Part shown: in pieces, positions 54,838-64,000 of the stretch
Position numbering within the stretch: position 1 is the first letter of the stretch
How the letters are laid out: each line of letters begins with the position of its first letter
Notes under the pieces: model-generated
Seen by the model: the letters and a program-made list of their open reading frames with translations, nothing else
What the model was told of the DNA's origin: nothing
Databases searched by the model: none
NCBI RefSeq assembly: GCF_004137795.1
Contig: NZ_NWTM01000001.1
Coordinates: forward strand, 1,787,229 to 1,851,228
Source of the DNA: Pectobacterium zantedeschiae
GTDB lineage: Bacteria > Pseudomonadota > Gammaproteobacteria > Enterobacterales > Enterobacteriaceae
DNA length: 64,000 bases
Reading direction: 5' to 3'
Translations under genes and position numbers: made by a program

Positions 54838-56502
54838 TTAAAAATTAGTCCAGTCTGACGCTCGCTGAGTTGGAGCTCGAGTAGCAACAGGGAGCATCGC
54901 CACAAGTGAGAGCGCCTGAGTTGCAGGCTTCAAGATCGCGGGCTTATGACCCGTAATTCTAAATACGGAGACTTCCCTAACAAGCTGATCCGCTTGCTCC
55001 TTGAGGCTTTGTGCGGCAGCGGCAGACTCTTCCACCAACGCGGCATTCTGCTGCGTAGTCTGATCCATTTGGCTAACAGCGATGCCAACCTGTTCAACCC
55101 CAGTCGACTGTTCGGCACTTGCAGAGCTGATCTCTGATACCGTATCGCTCAACTGGCGAATAGACATCACCACCTGTTGCATTGTGTCACCGGCTTTATT
55201 AACCAAAACAGAACCAAGTTCGATACGTTCAACGCTGGCTGTAATCAGATTTTTAATTTCTTTAGCCGCTTCGGCACTGCGCTGTGCCAAATTACGAACT
55301 TCTCCTGCCACAACAGCAAAACCACGACCTTGTTCACCAGCACGCGCAGCCTCAACAGCAGCGTTGAGCGCCAGAATATTCGTCTGAAAAGCAATACTGT
55401 CGATGACATTAATGATATCCGCAATGCTACGCGAACTTTCATTGATCGCGCGCATCGTGTCCACGACCTCATTGACAACATCCCCCCCTTGCTGCGCCAC
55501 GGTAGTGGCATTTTTAGCTAGTACGTTCGCCTGAAGCGCGTTGTCAGCATTATTTTTTACTGTCATACCTAATTGCGTCATGGTCGAGGAGGTTTCTTCC
55601 AGCGCACTCGCCTGCTCTTCAGTCCGTGACGATAAATCAGCATTACCCTGAGCAATCTGCATGCTGGCCGTGGCGACACTCTCTGCATTGTTCCTGACAC
55701 CCACAACCATCCGCGTCAGCGCAGCTTGCATTTCCTGCATTGCCTCCAATAGTAACCCCGTCTCATCACGGCTATTGACGACAATAGAACCACTCAAATC
55801 GCCCTCGCTGATACGCTTCGCAGAAGAAAGCGCAATAGATAACGGAGCCGTGACACTTCGGGTTAATAGCCAGGCAGTAAAGCATCCTAAAACCGTGGAG
55901 AAAACGGATAGCACTAACATCCACAACAACGCATCGTTGATATATTCTTTTGTCACCTGCTTAGCATGATCAACGAATGATACTTGTAATTCAGTCAACT
56001 CATTGAGCTTGGCAAAGTAAAGTGACTGGATATTGGCTATATCGCCAAACACCAATTCGGTAGCCAGCGCATCCTGTTCTTCCATCGCATAGTCAATTGC
56101 TTTATTAATGCTCAAACTATACTGTTTTCTGATATCGATAAGTTGGTTAAACAGCTCCCGCGCCTTTTGCGAGGTGATGCTCGCGTCGAGTTTTTTATAT
56201 ATTTCACTGGCCGAGTTTGTTGTTTGTACTATGACCGCCCTGAGAGCCTGTTTTTCCTGGTTTCTGTCGGCAGGAAGAAGAATAATATCGCGTAAAGTAC
56301 GAACATTCGTATTCAGTATATCTTGAATATCACGTAACATATCGACTTTCATCATTCTATCTTCAGTGATCTCATCAACTTCGGCGCCAATATCCTTCAT
56401 AAAATAATAGCCAACAGATGACAAAACCAGCGTCAGTACGATTAACAAACCAAACCCAATAGAAAGTCTATTCCCAATTTTTATATTTTTTAAAAAATCC
56501 AT
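54838..56502 (-). CDS. methyl-accepting chemotaxis protein
   Basis: This 554-residue transmembrane receptor has membrane segment 1 at about 10-32, a four-helix-bundle ligand domain to about 185, segment 2 at about 188-210 and HAMP at 212-265. The cytoplasmic signalling hairpin has the conserved tip [38 protein letters not shown] (quoted as [20 protein letters not shown]). There is no NWETF pentapeptide at the C-terminus, so adaptation enzymes must reach it through other receptors. The ligand is unknown. Its terminator lies at 54716. Confidence 0.9.
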   Translation of the reverse strand: MDFLKNIKIGNRLSIGFGLLIVLTLVLSSVGYYFMKDIGAEVDEITEDRMMKVDMLRDIQDILNTNVRTLRDIILLPADRNQEKQALRAVIVQTTNSASEIYKKLDASITSQKARELFNQLIDIRKQYSLSINKAIDYAMEEQDALATELVFGDIANIQSLYFAKLNELTELQVSFVDHAKQVTKEYINDALLWMLVLSVFSTVLGCFTAWLLTRSVTAPLSIALSSAKRISEGDLSGSIVVNSRDETGLLLEAMQEMQAALTRMVVGVRNNAESVATASMQIAQGNADLSSRTEEQASALEETSSTMTQLGMTVKNNADNALQANVLAKNATTVAQQGGDVVNEVVDTMRAINESSRSIADIINVIDSIAFQTNILALNAAVEAARAGEQGRGFAVVAGEVRNLAQRSAEAAKEIKNLITASVERIELGSVLVNKAGDTMQQVVMSIRQLSDTVSEISSASAEQSTGVEQVGIAVSQMDQTTQQNAALVEESAAAAQSLKEQADQLVREVSVFRITGHKPAILKPATQALSLVAMLPVATRAPTQRASDWTNF

Positions 56503-56808
56503 GTCAGCACCAGAACTTTACTTTATTACAATATTTACCCCATCGTAACCAATAGACACTCGCTACTATTTATCTACTTAAAATACAAAAAACAGTAAAG
56601 CGAATCGCTATTGCAACAGGATCCCTGGTTCCTCTAAACTTCTTATTTTCTATGCATGCAGCAGAACACTGGCATAAGAAATTCATTTAGCCATATATAT
56701 TTTTCATATTTCATGCATGTGACGACGCTTGCTTATTTAAATTATTTACTTGATAAAGTAATTAAAAACCCCTTATTCCGTCGTTTCACACGACACGCTA
56801 TTTTCGCG

Positions 56809-56843
56809 TGTAACTAAAATCATTTACTTATGTAACTAAAATC
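56809..56843. repeat. 13-bp direct repeat with 22-bp period
   Basis: TGTAACTAAAATC occurs exactly twice, start to start 22 bp, i.e. two turns of DNA. It lies about 310 bp before the chemoreceptor start codon. The spacing suits a protein binding both sites on one face. Confidence 0.6.
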
Positions 56844-57232
56844 GAGTCGTAATTAAGAAAAGGCTCAACACTCACTATCCACTCACCCAACGCTGATAAG
56901 TGACGCGTTTAATTGATATAAGCACACTTATAAACATCATGTCGGGATGAGCGACGCTACAGTCTATAACTGTACACTATCATAAATCGAAGATCGATCG
57001 AAAATAACGATCATTAAACCGTTCAATTCCCTTTATTCGATCGATTTTTTCTATCATAAAAAAAGCCTGATCTTTGTTCATTAAATCGAATTTATAAATT
57101 AGAAAGCTAATAGTTAAGAATGCGTCACGATAACGCCAAAATCATGACGTTGTGGGGCGATCGATATAGCGTAACGTTGCTGAATTAATTAGATTTTAAA
57201 CATAAAGGCAGAGTACTTAATGCCAGTAACAT

Positions 57233-57267
57233 AAAAAAAAGCCAGTCAGTGAGGGCTGACTGGCTTT
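57233..57267 (-). terminator. terminator of patA
   Basis: GCCAGTCAG (57241-57249) pairs with CTGACTGGC (57256-57264) over TGAGGG. On the minus strand eight T residues follow. Confidence 0.85.
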
Positions 57268-57310
57268 CGGGATAAGGGTAATCGGGTGCTGCGTGTTTCC
57301 GTCTCGTTTT

Positions 57311-59046
<1,736 letters not shown>

Positions 59047-60471
59047 TCAGTGTCGGATCATGATATGCCGCACGATGGTGTAATCTTCCAGCCCATACAT
59101 CGACATATCCTTACCGTAGCCGGACAACTTCTGCCCGCCGTGCGGCATTTCGCTAACCAGCATGAAGTGGGTGTTTACCCAGGTACATCCGTACTGAAGG
59201 CACGCAGCCAGGCGGTGCGCCCGCCCGATATCACGCGTCCAGACCGAAGAAGCCAGCCCATAGTGAGAGGCATTCGCCCAGCCAATCACCTGCGCTTCAT
59301 CGTCGAACGGAGTGATGGATATCACCGGACCAAATACTTCTTTCTGGACGATTTCATCGTCCTGTTTTGCCCCCGCCAACACCGTAGGCTGGAAGTAGAA
59401 TCCCTGCCCTTTCACTCGCTCGCCACCAGTCACGACTGTGATGTGCGGCAGCGCTTTGGCGCGTTCGACAAAGCCAATCACGCGTTCAAGCTGTGGCTCG
59501 GTAATCAACGGCCCCAGCTCGGTCGTTTCATCGTGTGGATCGCCCATTTTCAGGGTCGCCACGGCGTTTCCTAATGCCTCCACGACCTCATCGTAGATGG
59601 CACGCTGCACATACAGCCGACAGGCGGCGGTACAGTCTTGCCCGGCGTTATAGAAACCAAAGCTGCGAATTCCATCAACCACCTGGTCGATATCAGCATC
59701 GTCGAATACGATCACTGGCGCTTTACCGCCCAGTTCCATATGCGTGCGTTTTACGCTCGCGGCGGTATGCGAAAGGATATGCGCGCCGGTCGCAATCGAA
59801 CCGGTCAGCGACACCATATTGACTTTCTCATGTCCTGTCAGCGCATCACCGATGTCTGCACCACGCCCGAACACGATATTTACCACGCCAGCAGGGAGTA
59901 TCTCTGCCAGCAGGTGCGCCAGATAGAATGTTGTCAGCGGGGTTTGCTCCGCTGGTTTCAGCACCACGCAGTTTCCTGCGGCCAGCGCAGGTGCCAGCTT
60001 CCACGACGCCATCATCAGCGGATAATTCCACGGAGCGATGGACGCCACCACGCCAACCGGATCGCGCCGTATCATGGAGGTGTGCCCTTCCAGATATTCT
60101 CCTGCTGCCGACCCACTCAGGCAGCGCGCCGCCCCGGCAAAAAAGCGAAAGACATCCGCCACCGCAGGCACTTCATCATTCAGCGCCGCATGATAAGGCT
60201 TACCGCAGTTCAGTGATTCAAGTTCGGCAAACGCCTCGGCATTTTCCTCGATGGCGTCGGCAATCCTTAACAGCAGCGTCGCTCGCGTTTTCGGCGTGGT
60301 CTGTCCCCAGTGTGCAAAAGCGGACTCCGCAGCCAGAACGGCTGCATCAACCTGGTGCAGATCGGCCTGCGCAATCACGGCAATTTTTTCCCCCGTTGCG
60401 GGGTTAAATACCGGCAATGCCTCGCCGTTTCCCGCGACCAGCTTGCCTTCTATCAGTAATTTGTCATGCAT
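59047..60471 (-). CDS. patD: gamma-aminobutyraldehyde dehydrogenase
   Basis: This 474-residue NAD-dependent aldehyde dehydrogenase oxidises 4-aminobutanal to GABA, the step after PatA. The nucleophile Cys280 is in [14 protein letters not shown], Glu246 in HMELGGK and Asn149 in PWNYPL. It is close to E. coli PatD (formerly YdcW) in sequence and length (474). AAGGAAA precedes the ATG. With patA it makes the transaminase route of putrescine breakdown. Confidence 0.9.
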   Translation of the reverse strand: MHDKLLIEGKLVAGNGEALPVFNPATGEKIAVIAQADLHQVDAAVLAAESAFAHWGQTTPKTRATLLLRIADAIEENAEAFAELESLNCGKPYHAALNDEVPAVADVFRFFAGAARCLSGSAAGEYLEGHTSMIRRDPVGVVASIAPWNYPLMMASWKLAPALAAGNCVVLKPAEQTPLTTFYLAHLLAEILPAGVVNIVFGRGADIGDALTGHEKVNMVSLTGSIATGAHILSHTAASVKRTHMELGGKAPVIVFDDADIDQVVDGIRSFGFYNAGQDCTAACRLYVQRAIYDEVVEALGNAVATLKMGDPHDETTELGPLITEPQLERVIGFVERAKALPHITVVTGGERVKGQGFYFQPTVLAGAKQDDEIVQKEVFGPVISITPFDDEAQVIGWANASHYGLASSVWTRDIGRAHRLAACLQYGCTWVNTHFMLVSEMPHGGQKLSGYGKDMSMYGLEDYTIVRHIMIRH

Positions 60472-60591
60472 ACATTTTCCTTACAGAGAGAAAACGATCG
60501 TGTTTTTCATCACTATCTGCAAAATGTCTGTGCAAAAAACCTGCCACGTTATGTTTGATAGTCAATCCGTTATGCAACAGGTCGTATCACA

Positions 60592-60753
60592 TCAGGGCGT
60601 ATTACCCGACGCTTTCTTCGTCTGCGTCGCGGCCTGTCTGGCTTCCTCTGCAAGCGCTTCAATCTCTTCTTCCGTCAATTGATCTGACGCCTCATGCACC
60701 TTTGCCAGCCCTTCGCTGACCGTCACCTCTTTGGGATCGTCCTTCGTCGTCAT
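60592..60753 (-). CDS. small acidic protein, 53 residues
   Basis: The frame reads MTTKDDPKEVTVSEGLAKVH, then EASDQLTEEEIEALAEEARQ and a short basic tail. GAGGA lies 6 bp before the ATG at 60753, better than for the ATG two codons earlier. It is mostly helical, acidic and without membrane parts. It lies directly upstream of patD on the same strand (120 bp). The function is unknown; I see no family I can name. Confidence 0.7.
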   Translation of the reverse strand: MTTKDDPKEVTVSEGLAKVHEASDQLTEEEIEALAEEARQAATQTKKASGNTP

Positions 60754-60861
60754 CGTCATTCCTCTTAATCAAATAATACGGCAACCAAGATAAGTGTAGT
60801 CGACGGCGAAAATCCGCCAATCTGAAGAAGATTTAACTCTGCTTTCCGATTCGTCATATGT

Positions 60862-60880
60862 GATAATAATTATCAATTAC
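60862..60880. promoter_or_regulatory. Fur-box-like site before the sigma-factor gene
   Basis: GATAATAATTATCAATTAC agrees with the 19-bp Fur consensus at 14 of 19 positions. It is 139 bp upstream of the ECF sigma gene, as in iron-repressed surface-signalling systems. Confidence 0.65.
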
Positions 60881-61018
60881 ATCATATTTATTATTCAGGG
60901 CCTTACCCCACCGACGTCAACGGACAGTACCGCGCTGCTCTCTGGATAGCGCCGTGACAAGGGAAAGGGTGTCTGTTGCCGCAAAGGCGGCGGGAAGGTC
61001 ACCTGACGGGACGTTGGC

Positions 61019-61528
61019 ATGTCAGAGTCTGAACTCAGAATGCTGTTCAACCACTATGCAGAGCGGTTAGAACGCTATCTCAATCATAAACTGCGCGACC
61101 CTCAGGCAGCGGCAGATCTGGTGCAAGAGAGTTTTTTACGGTTGGCGCAACGGCTGGAACAACAGGATGATGTAGACGACAAGAAAGCATATCTCTATAA
61201 GACAGCCAATAATTTGCTGCTCGACCATATCCGCCACCAACAACGTTGGCAGATGGCGACGTGTGTTGACGATGTGGATGCAACACTGGAATACCTGCCG
61301 GATGTTGCTCCCCAACTCGATCAGGCGGCGATGGCCCAACAGGAGCTGGAGCGTTTGGCAAACGTACTGGCGACATTGCCTGAACGTACACAGCAAATAT
61401 TTCATCTGCACCGATTTGAACACATGACGCAGGCGCAAATTGCTCATCAGTTAGATGTTTCCCTCAGTACTGTCGAGAAACATCTTGCCATGACCCTGCA
61501 CGCCATGATGACGATCCGCTCCTCATGA
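61019..61528 (+). CDS. hasI: ECF sigma factor, FecI/HasI-like
   Basis: This 169-residue ECF sigma factor has region 2 at about 5-75 (LRDPQAAADLVQESFLRLAQR) and region 4 at about 105-160 (LPERTQQIFHLHRFEHMTQA, then LDVSLSTVEKHLAM). It directs RNA polymerase to the receptor gene when the FecR-type regulator is released. It is followed by a FecR-type gene and a HasR-like receptor gene, the order of the Serratia hasISRADE locus; the hasI name depends on that receptor match. Confidence 0.8.
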   Translation: MSESELRMLFNHYAERLERYLNHKLRDPQAAADLVQESFLRLAQRLEQQDDVDDKKAYLYKTANNLLLDHIRHQQRWQMATCVDDVDATLEYLPDVAPQLDQAAMAQQELERLANVLATLPERTQQIFHLHRFEHMTQAQIAHQLDVSLSTVEKHLAMTLHAMMTIRSS

Positions 61529-61627
61529 AGAGAATCGCCCGTCATGAAATAATCACAAATTATTTACGGGTTTATTGCCGTCAGACGTCTACTTATTTAG
61601 AGACCCTACATACTCCAGGCCTACAAC

Positions 61628-62596
61628 ATGAACGATTATCCTCCTGAGATTCATCAGCAGGCAGCACGATGGGCCATCTGTTTGGCCGAAGCGCCGCTGG
61701 ACGATGTACAGGAACTGACATTCCAGCGCTGGCTGGCACAGGATCCGCGCCATCACCACGCGTTAGAACAGGCAGGGATGCTCTGGCATGAACTTGGGTC
61801 GCTCAACGCCGAGCAACAGCAAGTTCTACAAAAACAGGGGCTGCAACCACAGCAGTTAGCCATATTGCCTGTCAGACGCGTCAATCGCGTGACCCAGTGG
61901 AAAATTGCAGCCCTATTGCTGCTAGGTTTCGGTCTCGGCACAACGTGGATTTCCGATGGTATCATCATGCTACGCTCGGATTATCATGCAGATCACCAGG
62001 TCAAACACGTCACACTACCCGACGGCAGCCAGGTTGATATGGATGCAGGCAGCGCCATTGCCCTAGCCTACACGCCGCAAGAACGGCGAGTCACCCTGCT
62101 GCAAGGTTCGGCCTGGTTCACTGTCGCACCGACGAATGCACAGGAAAAACGCCCTTTTCTGGTTGATGCCGCATCCGGCACCACACAGGCGTTGGGTACA
62201 CAGTTCATTGTGCAAAATGCATCGCAGACAACGACCGTCGGCGTAGTGGAACACAGCGTTCAGGTAACGGCAAACGGGCAAGCGCTGCGGCTTGATGAGC
62301 AACAGGCGGCACGCTATACCGAACAAGGTATGACACGCCTCCCTGGCTGGAATAGTCGCGAGCGCGGCGACTGGCGGCGCGGCCTGTTGATATTTGATCA
62401 ACAGCCACTGGCTATTGTGATCGCCCGTATCAATCAGTATCGATCCGGCACTATCGTCATCTCCAACTCTGCGCTGCGCCAGCGTCAGGTTAGTGGCATG
62501 TTTTCGCTGAACGAGCTGGATAGCGCGCTGCAAACCATGACCACCGAATTGGGTGCTAAAACGGTTTCACTCCCCGGCGTCACGATTCTGTACTGA
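61628..62596 (+). CDS. hasS: FecR-type anti-sigma regulator, HasS-like
   Basis: This 322-residue membrane regulator has an N-terminal cytoplasmic sigma-binding part (residues 1-85, ARWAICLAEAPLDDVQELTF and QRWLAQDPRHHHALEQA), one membrane helix at about 90-110 and a periplasmic FecR domain (VTLPDGSQVDMDAGSAIALA, RRVTLLQGSAWFTV). A C-terminal part (QPLAIVIARINQYR) should contact the receptor's signalling domain. The gene starts 99 bp after the sigma-factor gene. It holds or activates the sigma factor depending on receptor occupancy. Confidence 0.8.
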   Translation: MNDYPPEIHQQAARWAICLAEAPLDDVQELTFQRWLAQDPRHHHALEQAGMLWHELGSLNAEQQQVLQKQGLQPQQLAILPVRRVNRVTQWKIAALLLLGFGLGTTWISDGIIMLRSDYHADHQVKHVTLPDGSQVDMDAGSAIALAYTPQERRVTLLQGSAWFTVAPTNAQEKRPFLVDAASGTTQALGTQFIVQNASQTTTVGVVEHSVQVTANGQALRLDEQQAARYTEQGMTRLPGWNSRERGDWRRGLLIFDQQPLAIVIARINQYRSGTIVISNSALRQRQVSGMFSLNELDSALQTMTTELGAKTVSLPGVTILY

Positions 62597-62619
62597 CCCC
62601 CTTCTGACACCTGCCTTTC

Positions 62620-62647
62620 CCACTCCTGCAATACTGCTCAGGAGTGG
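62620..62647 (+). other. stem-loop between anti-sigma and receptor genes
   Basis: CCACTCCTG (62620-62628) pairs with CAGGAGTGG (62639-62647) over 10 nt, without a T-tract. It may stabilise or partly end the hasIS transcript, since the receptor gene has its own Fur-like site. Confidence 0.45.
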
Positions 62648-62759
62648 CAATCTGTCATAAACCGCCCTTACGTTCACAAGGCTGCAACGCATTGGAGAAA
62701 AAAATTTAAATATTTTTTTACGGGTTCTTTCATCTCAGCCGTCTTCATATTTAGGTAAT

Positions 62760-62778
62760 GATTTTTATTATCATTTTC
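62760..62778. promoter_or_regulatory. Fur-box-like site before the receptor gene
   Basis: GATTTTTATTATCATTTTC agrees with the Fur consensus at 14 of 19 positions and lies 79 bp before the receptor ATG. It suggests direct iron repression in addition to sigma control. Confidence 0.6.
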
Positions 62779-62857
62779 ATTAAGAAAAATAGGGTTGATT
62801 ATCCCTTTGTTTATTAATGCTTATTGATGATTTAACGGATGACAGACCAGGCGAAAA

Positions 62858-64000
62858 ATGTTTAAAAAAACACAACAGCAAGACAGCCGTTTGTTACAAC
62901 TTAATCCACTTTCTCTTGCCGTCGGCATCGCGCTTTCGCTGCCGGGTTCGTTCCACTATGCGCAAGCAGAGACACAGGCCACCAACGTTCAGGAGGCCGC
63001 TCGCCAGAACACCGCCTTTTCCATCAGTTCACAACCCTTAAGTAGCGCACTGCTACGCTTCGCCGAACAAGCGGGGTTACAGGTCTTTTTTGCTGACGTA
63101 AAACTGGAAAATATGCAGGCCGCCGCACTTCAAGGACGTTTCACTCCCGAGCAAGGACTACGCCAGTTGATCGGTACCAATCCGGTCGATTTTCAGATTG
63201 GCAACAACGGCGTTATCACTCTGCGCCCTCGTTCAGCTAACGTCGATACGGTGAAAATAGACGATGTGATGACCGTTCGCGCATTTACTGTCGCCAACCC
63301 GGGAGACTGGATCTACGAACAGCCGCGTGCCATCAGCATCATTTCACGCGAGCAGATGGATAACCGCCCTGCTCGTCACGCTGCCGATATGCTGGAACAA
63401 TCTGCTGGCGTCTACTCTAGCGTCAGCCAGCAGGACCCCGCTCTGTCAGTCAACATTCGCGGCATACAGGATTATGGCCGCGTCAATATGAACATTGACG
63501 GTATGCGGCAAAACTTCCAAAAAAGCGGTCACGGACAGCGCAACGGCCAGATGTATATCGATTCAGAATTACTCTCTGGAGCCACGATTGTGAAAGGTGC
63601 CACAAGCGGCATGGGCGGTGCTGGCGCATTTGGTGGCATCGCGACATTTAACACCGTCAGCGCCAGTGACTTTCTAGCCCCGGGCAAAGAATTAGGTGGG
63701 AAGCTGCATGCCAGTACCGGCGATAACGGAACGCATTTTATTGGCAGTGGCGTTCTCGCGCTAGGTAACGAAAGCGGTGACATTCTGGTCGGTGCCAGCG
63801 AGCGCCATCTGGGCGACTACTGGCCTGGAAACAAAGGCAAAATTGGCGATATTCGTACCGCATCGGGAAGCGACGAAAACACACTTCGCGCCAGCGAATC
63901 ACTGAAACATGGCAAAGTCACTGACTCAGGCCACACGATGCGATCTCGTCTGGCTAAAGTAGGTTGGAACCTTCCCGCCAATCAACGCATCCAGTTAAGT
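62858..64000 (+). CDS. hasR: HasR-like TonB-dependent heme/hemophore receptor, N-terminal part
   Basis: The gene runs off the right edge after about 381 residues. A signal peptide ends near Ala37 (GSFHYAQA). An STN signalling domain follows at about 48-120 (FSISSQPLSSALLRFAEQAG), matching transmembrane signalling with the sigma/anti-sigma pair. The plug contains ARHAADMLEQSAGVYSSVSQ and RVNMNIDGMRQNFQKSGHGQ, patterns I recall from Serratia HasR. It should bind heme and a HasA hemophore and feed heme through TonB. A general TonB siderophore receptor is less likely. The Fur-like site at 62760 stands before it. Confidence 0.8.
   Translation, partial: MFKKTQQQDSRLLQLNPLSLAVGIALSLPGSFHYAQAETQATNVQEAARQNTAFSISSQPLSSALLRFAEQAGLQVFFADVKLENMQAAALQGRFTPEQGLRQLIGTNPVDFQIGNNGVITLRPRSANVDTVKIDDVMTVRAFTVANPGDWIYEQPRAISIISREQMDNRPARHAADMLEQSAGVYSSVSQQDPALSVNIRGIQDYGRVNMNIDGMRQNFQKSGHGQRNGQMYIDSELLSGATIVKGATSGMGGAGAFGGIATFNTVSASDFLAPGKELGGKLHASTGDNGTHFIGSGVLALGNESGDILVGASERHLGDYWPGNKGKIGDIRTASGSDENTLRASESLKHGKVTDSGHTMRSRLAKVGWNLPANQRIQLS

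Larger units (their letters stand above)
56503..57310. other. 808-bp AT-rich gap with repeated motifs
   Basis: No gene seen. It holds a 13-bp direct repeat TGTAACTAAAATC at 56809-56821 and 56831-56843 (22-bp period), an inverted repeat ATCGATCGAA/TTCGATCGAT at 56993-57002 and 57036-57045, further ATCGA words nearby and the patA terminator at 57238. The left part should carry the chemoreceptor promoter. Confidence 0.6.

Overview
The window looks like a chromosomal segment of a soft-rot enterobacterium, most likely Pectobacterium. Evidence: a LuxR-type quorum sensor of the ExpR/VirR subfamily, enterobacterial versions of ProP, Amn, Cdh, YghU, PatA and a CheV coupling protein, a HasI-HasS-HasR-type heme uptake start at the right edge, and a short interspersed repeat with TATACCC ends that I recall from Pectobacterium and relatives. 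The species cannot be fixed by eye. No rRNA, tRNA, CRISPR array or complete insertion sequence was seen.

Layout. 1-6.5 kb: tail of an outer-membrane channel, an MFS carrier and an amidase; then, on the minus strand, a cupin protein, a PuuB-like FAD amine oxidase, remains of a decayed MHS-family permease and an AraC regulator, followed by a gamma-glutamylcyclotransferase-like gene. 6.7-13.5 kb: an accessory patch with a MarR-GNAT fusion, a second GNAT gene, an orphan Imm63-like immunity gene with what may be the tail of its lost toxin, an EntS-like MFS carrier, an alpha/beta hydrolase and a DUF1835 protein. 14.0-21.4 kb: an eight-gene minus-strand cluster (amino-acid ABC importer, aminotransferase, MFS carrier, D-2-hydroxyacid dehydrogenase, IclR regulator) that reads as an import, deamination, reduction and export route. 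21.8-30.8 kb: efflux and stress genes, each beside its own regulator (MerR/MFS, ArsR/threonine dehydratase-like, HxlR/NAD(P)-binding protein, YghU, Bcr/CflA MFS/tandem TetR), plus a HigBA-type toxin-antitoxin pair.

31-34.9 kb: cheV, the LuxR-type sensor without an adjacent luxI, cdh and the 193-bp repeat. 34.9-41.5 kb: a LysR regulator, a sulfonate-type ABC importer whose two permease halves are fused, and a cytoplasmic arylsulfotransferase fused to a thioredoxin domain, suggesting use of sulfate esters or sulfonates. 41.7-50.7 kb: an Rpn-type nuclease, a nickel/peptide-type ABC importer (two ATPases, a lipoprotein binding protein, fused permeases) with an MFS carrier inserted between its genes, and AMP nucleosidase. 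50.8-56.5 kb: ProP, a divergent AraC/methyltransferase pair with a Fur-box-like site, and a chemoreceptor. 57.3-60.8 kb: putrescine catabolism (patA with a TTG start, and a gamma-aminobutyraldehyde dehydrogenase) and a small protein. 61-64 kb: an ECF sigma factor, its FecR-type regulator and the first third of a HasR-like TonB-dependent receptor, with Fur-box-like sequences before the sigma and receptor genes.

Functional assignments rest on reading protein motifs by eye; nothing was searched against a database.
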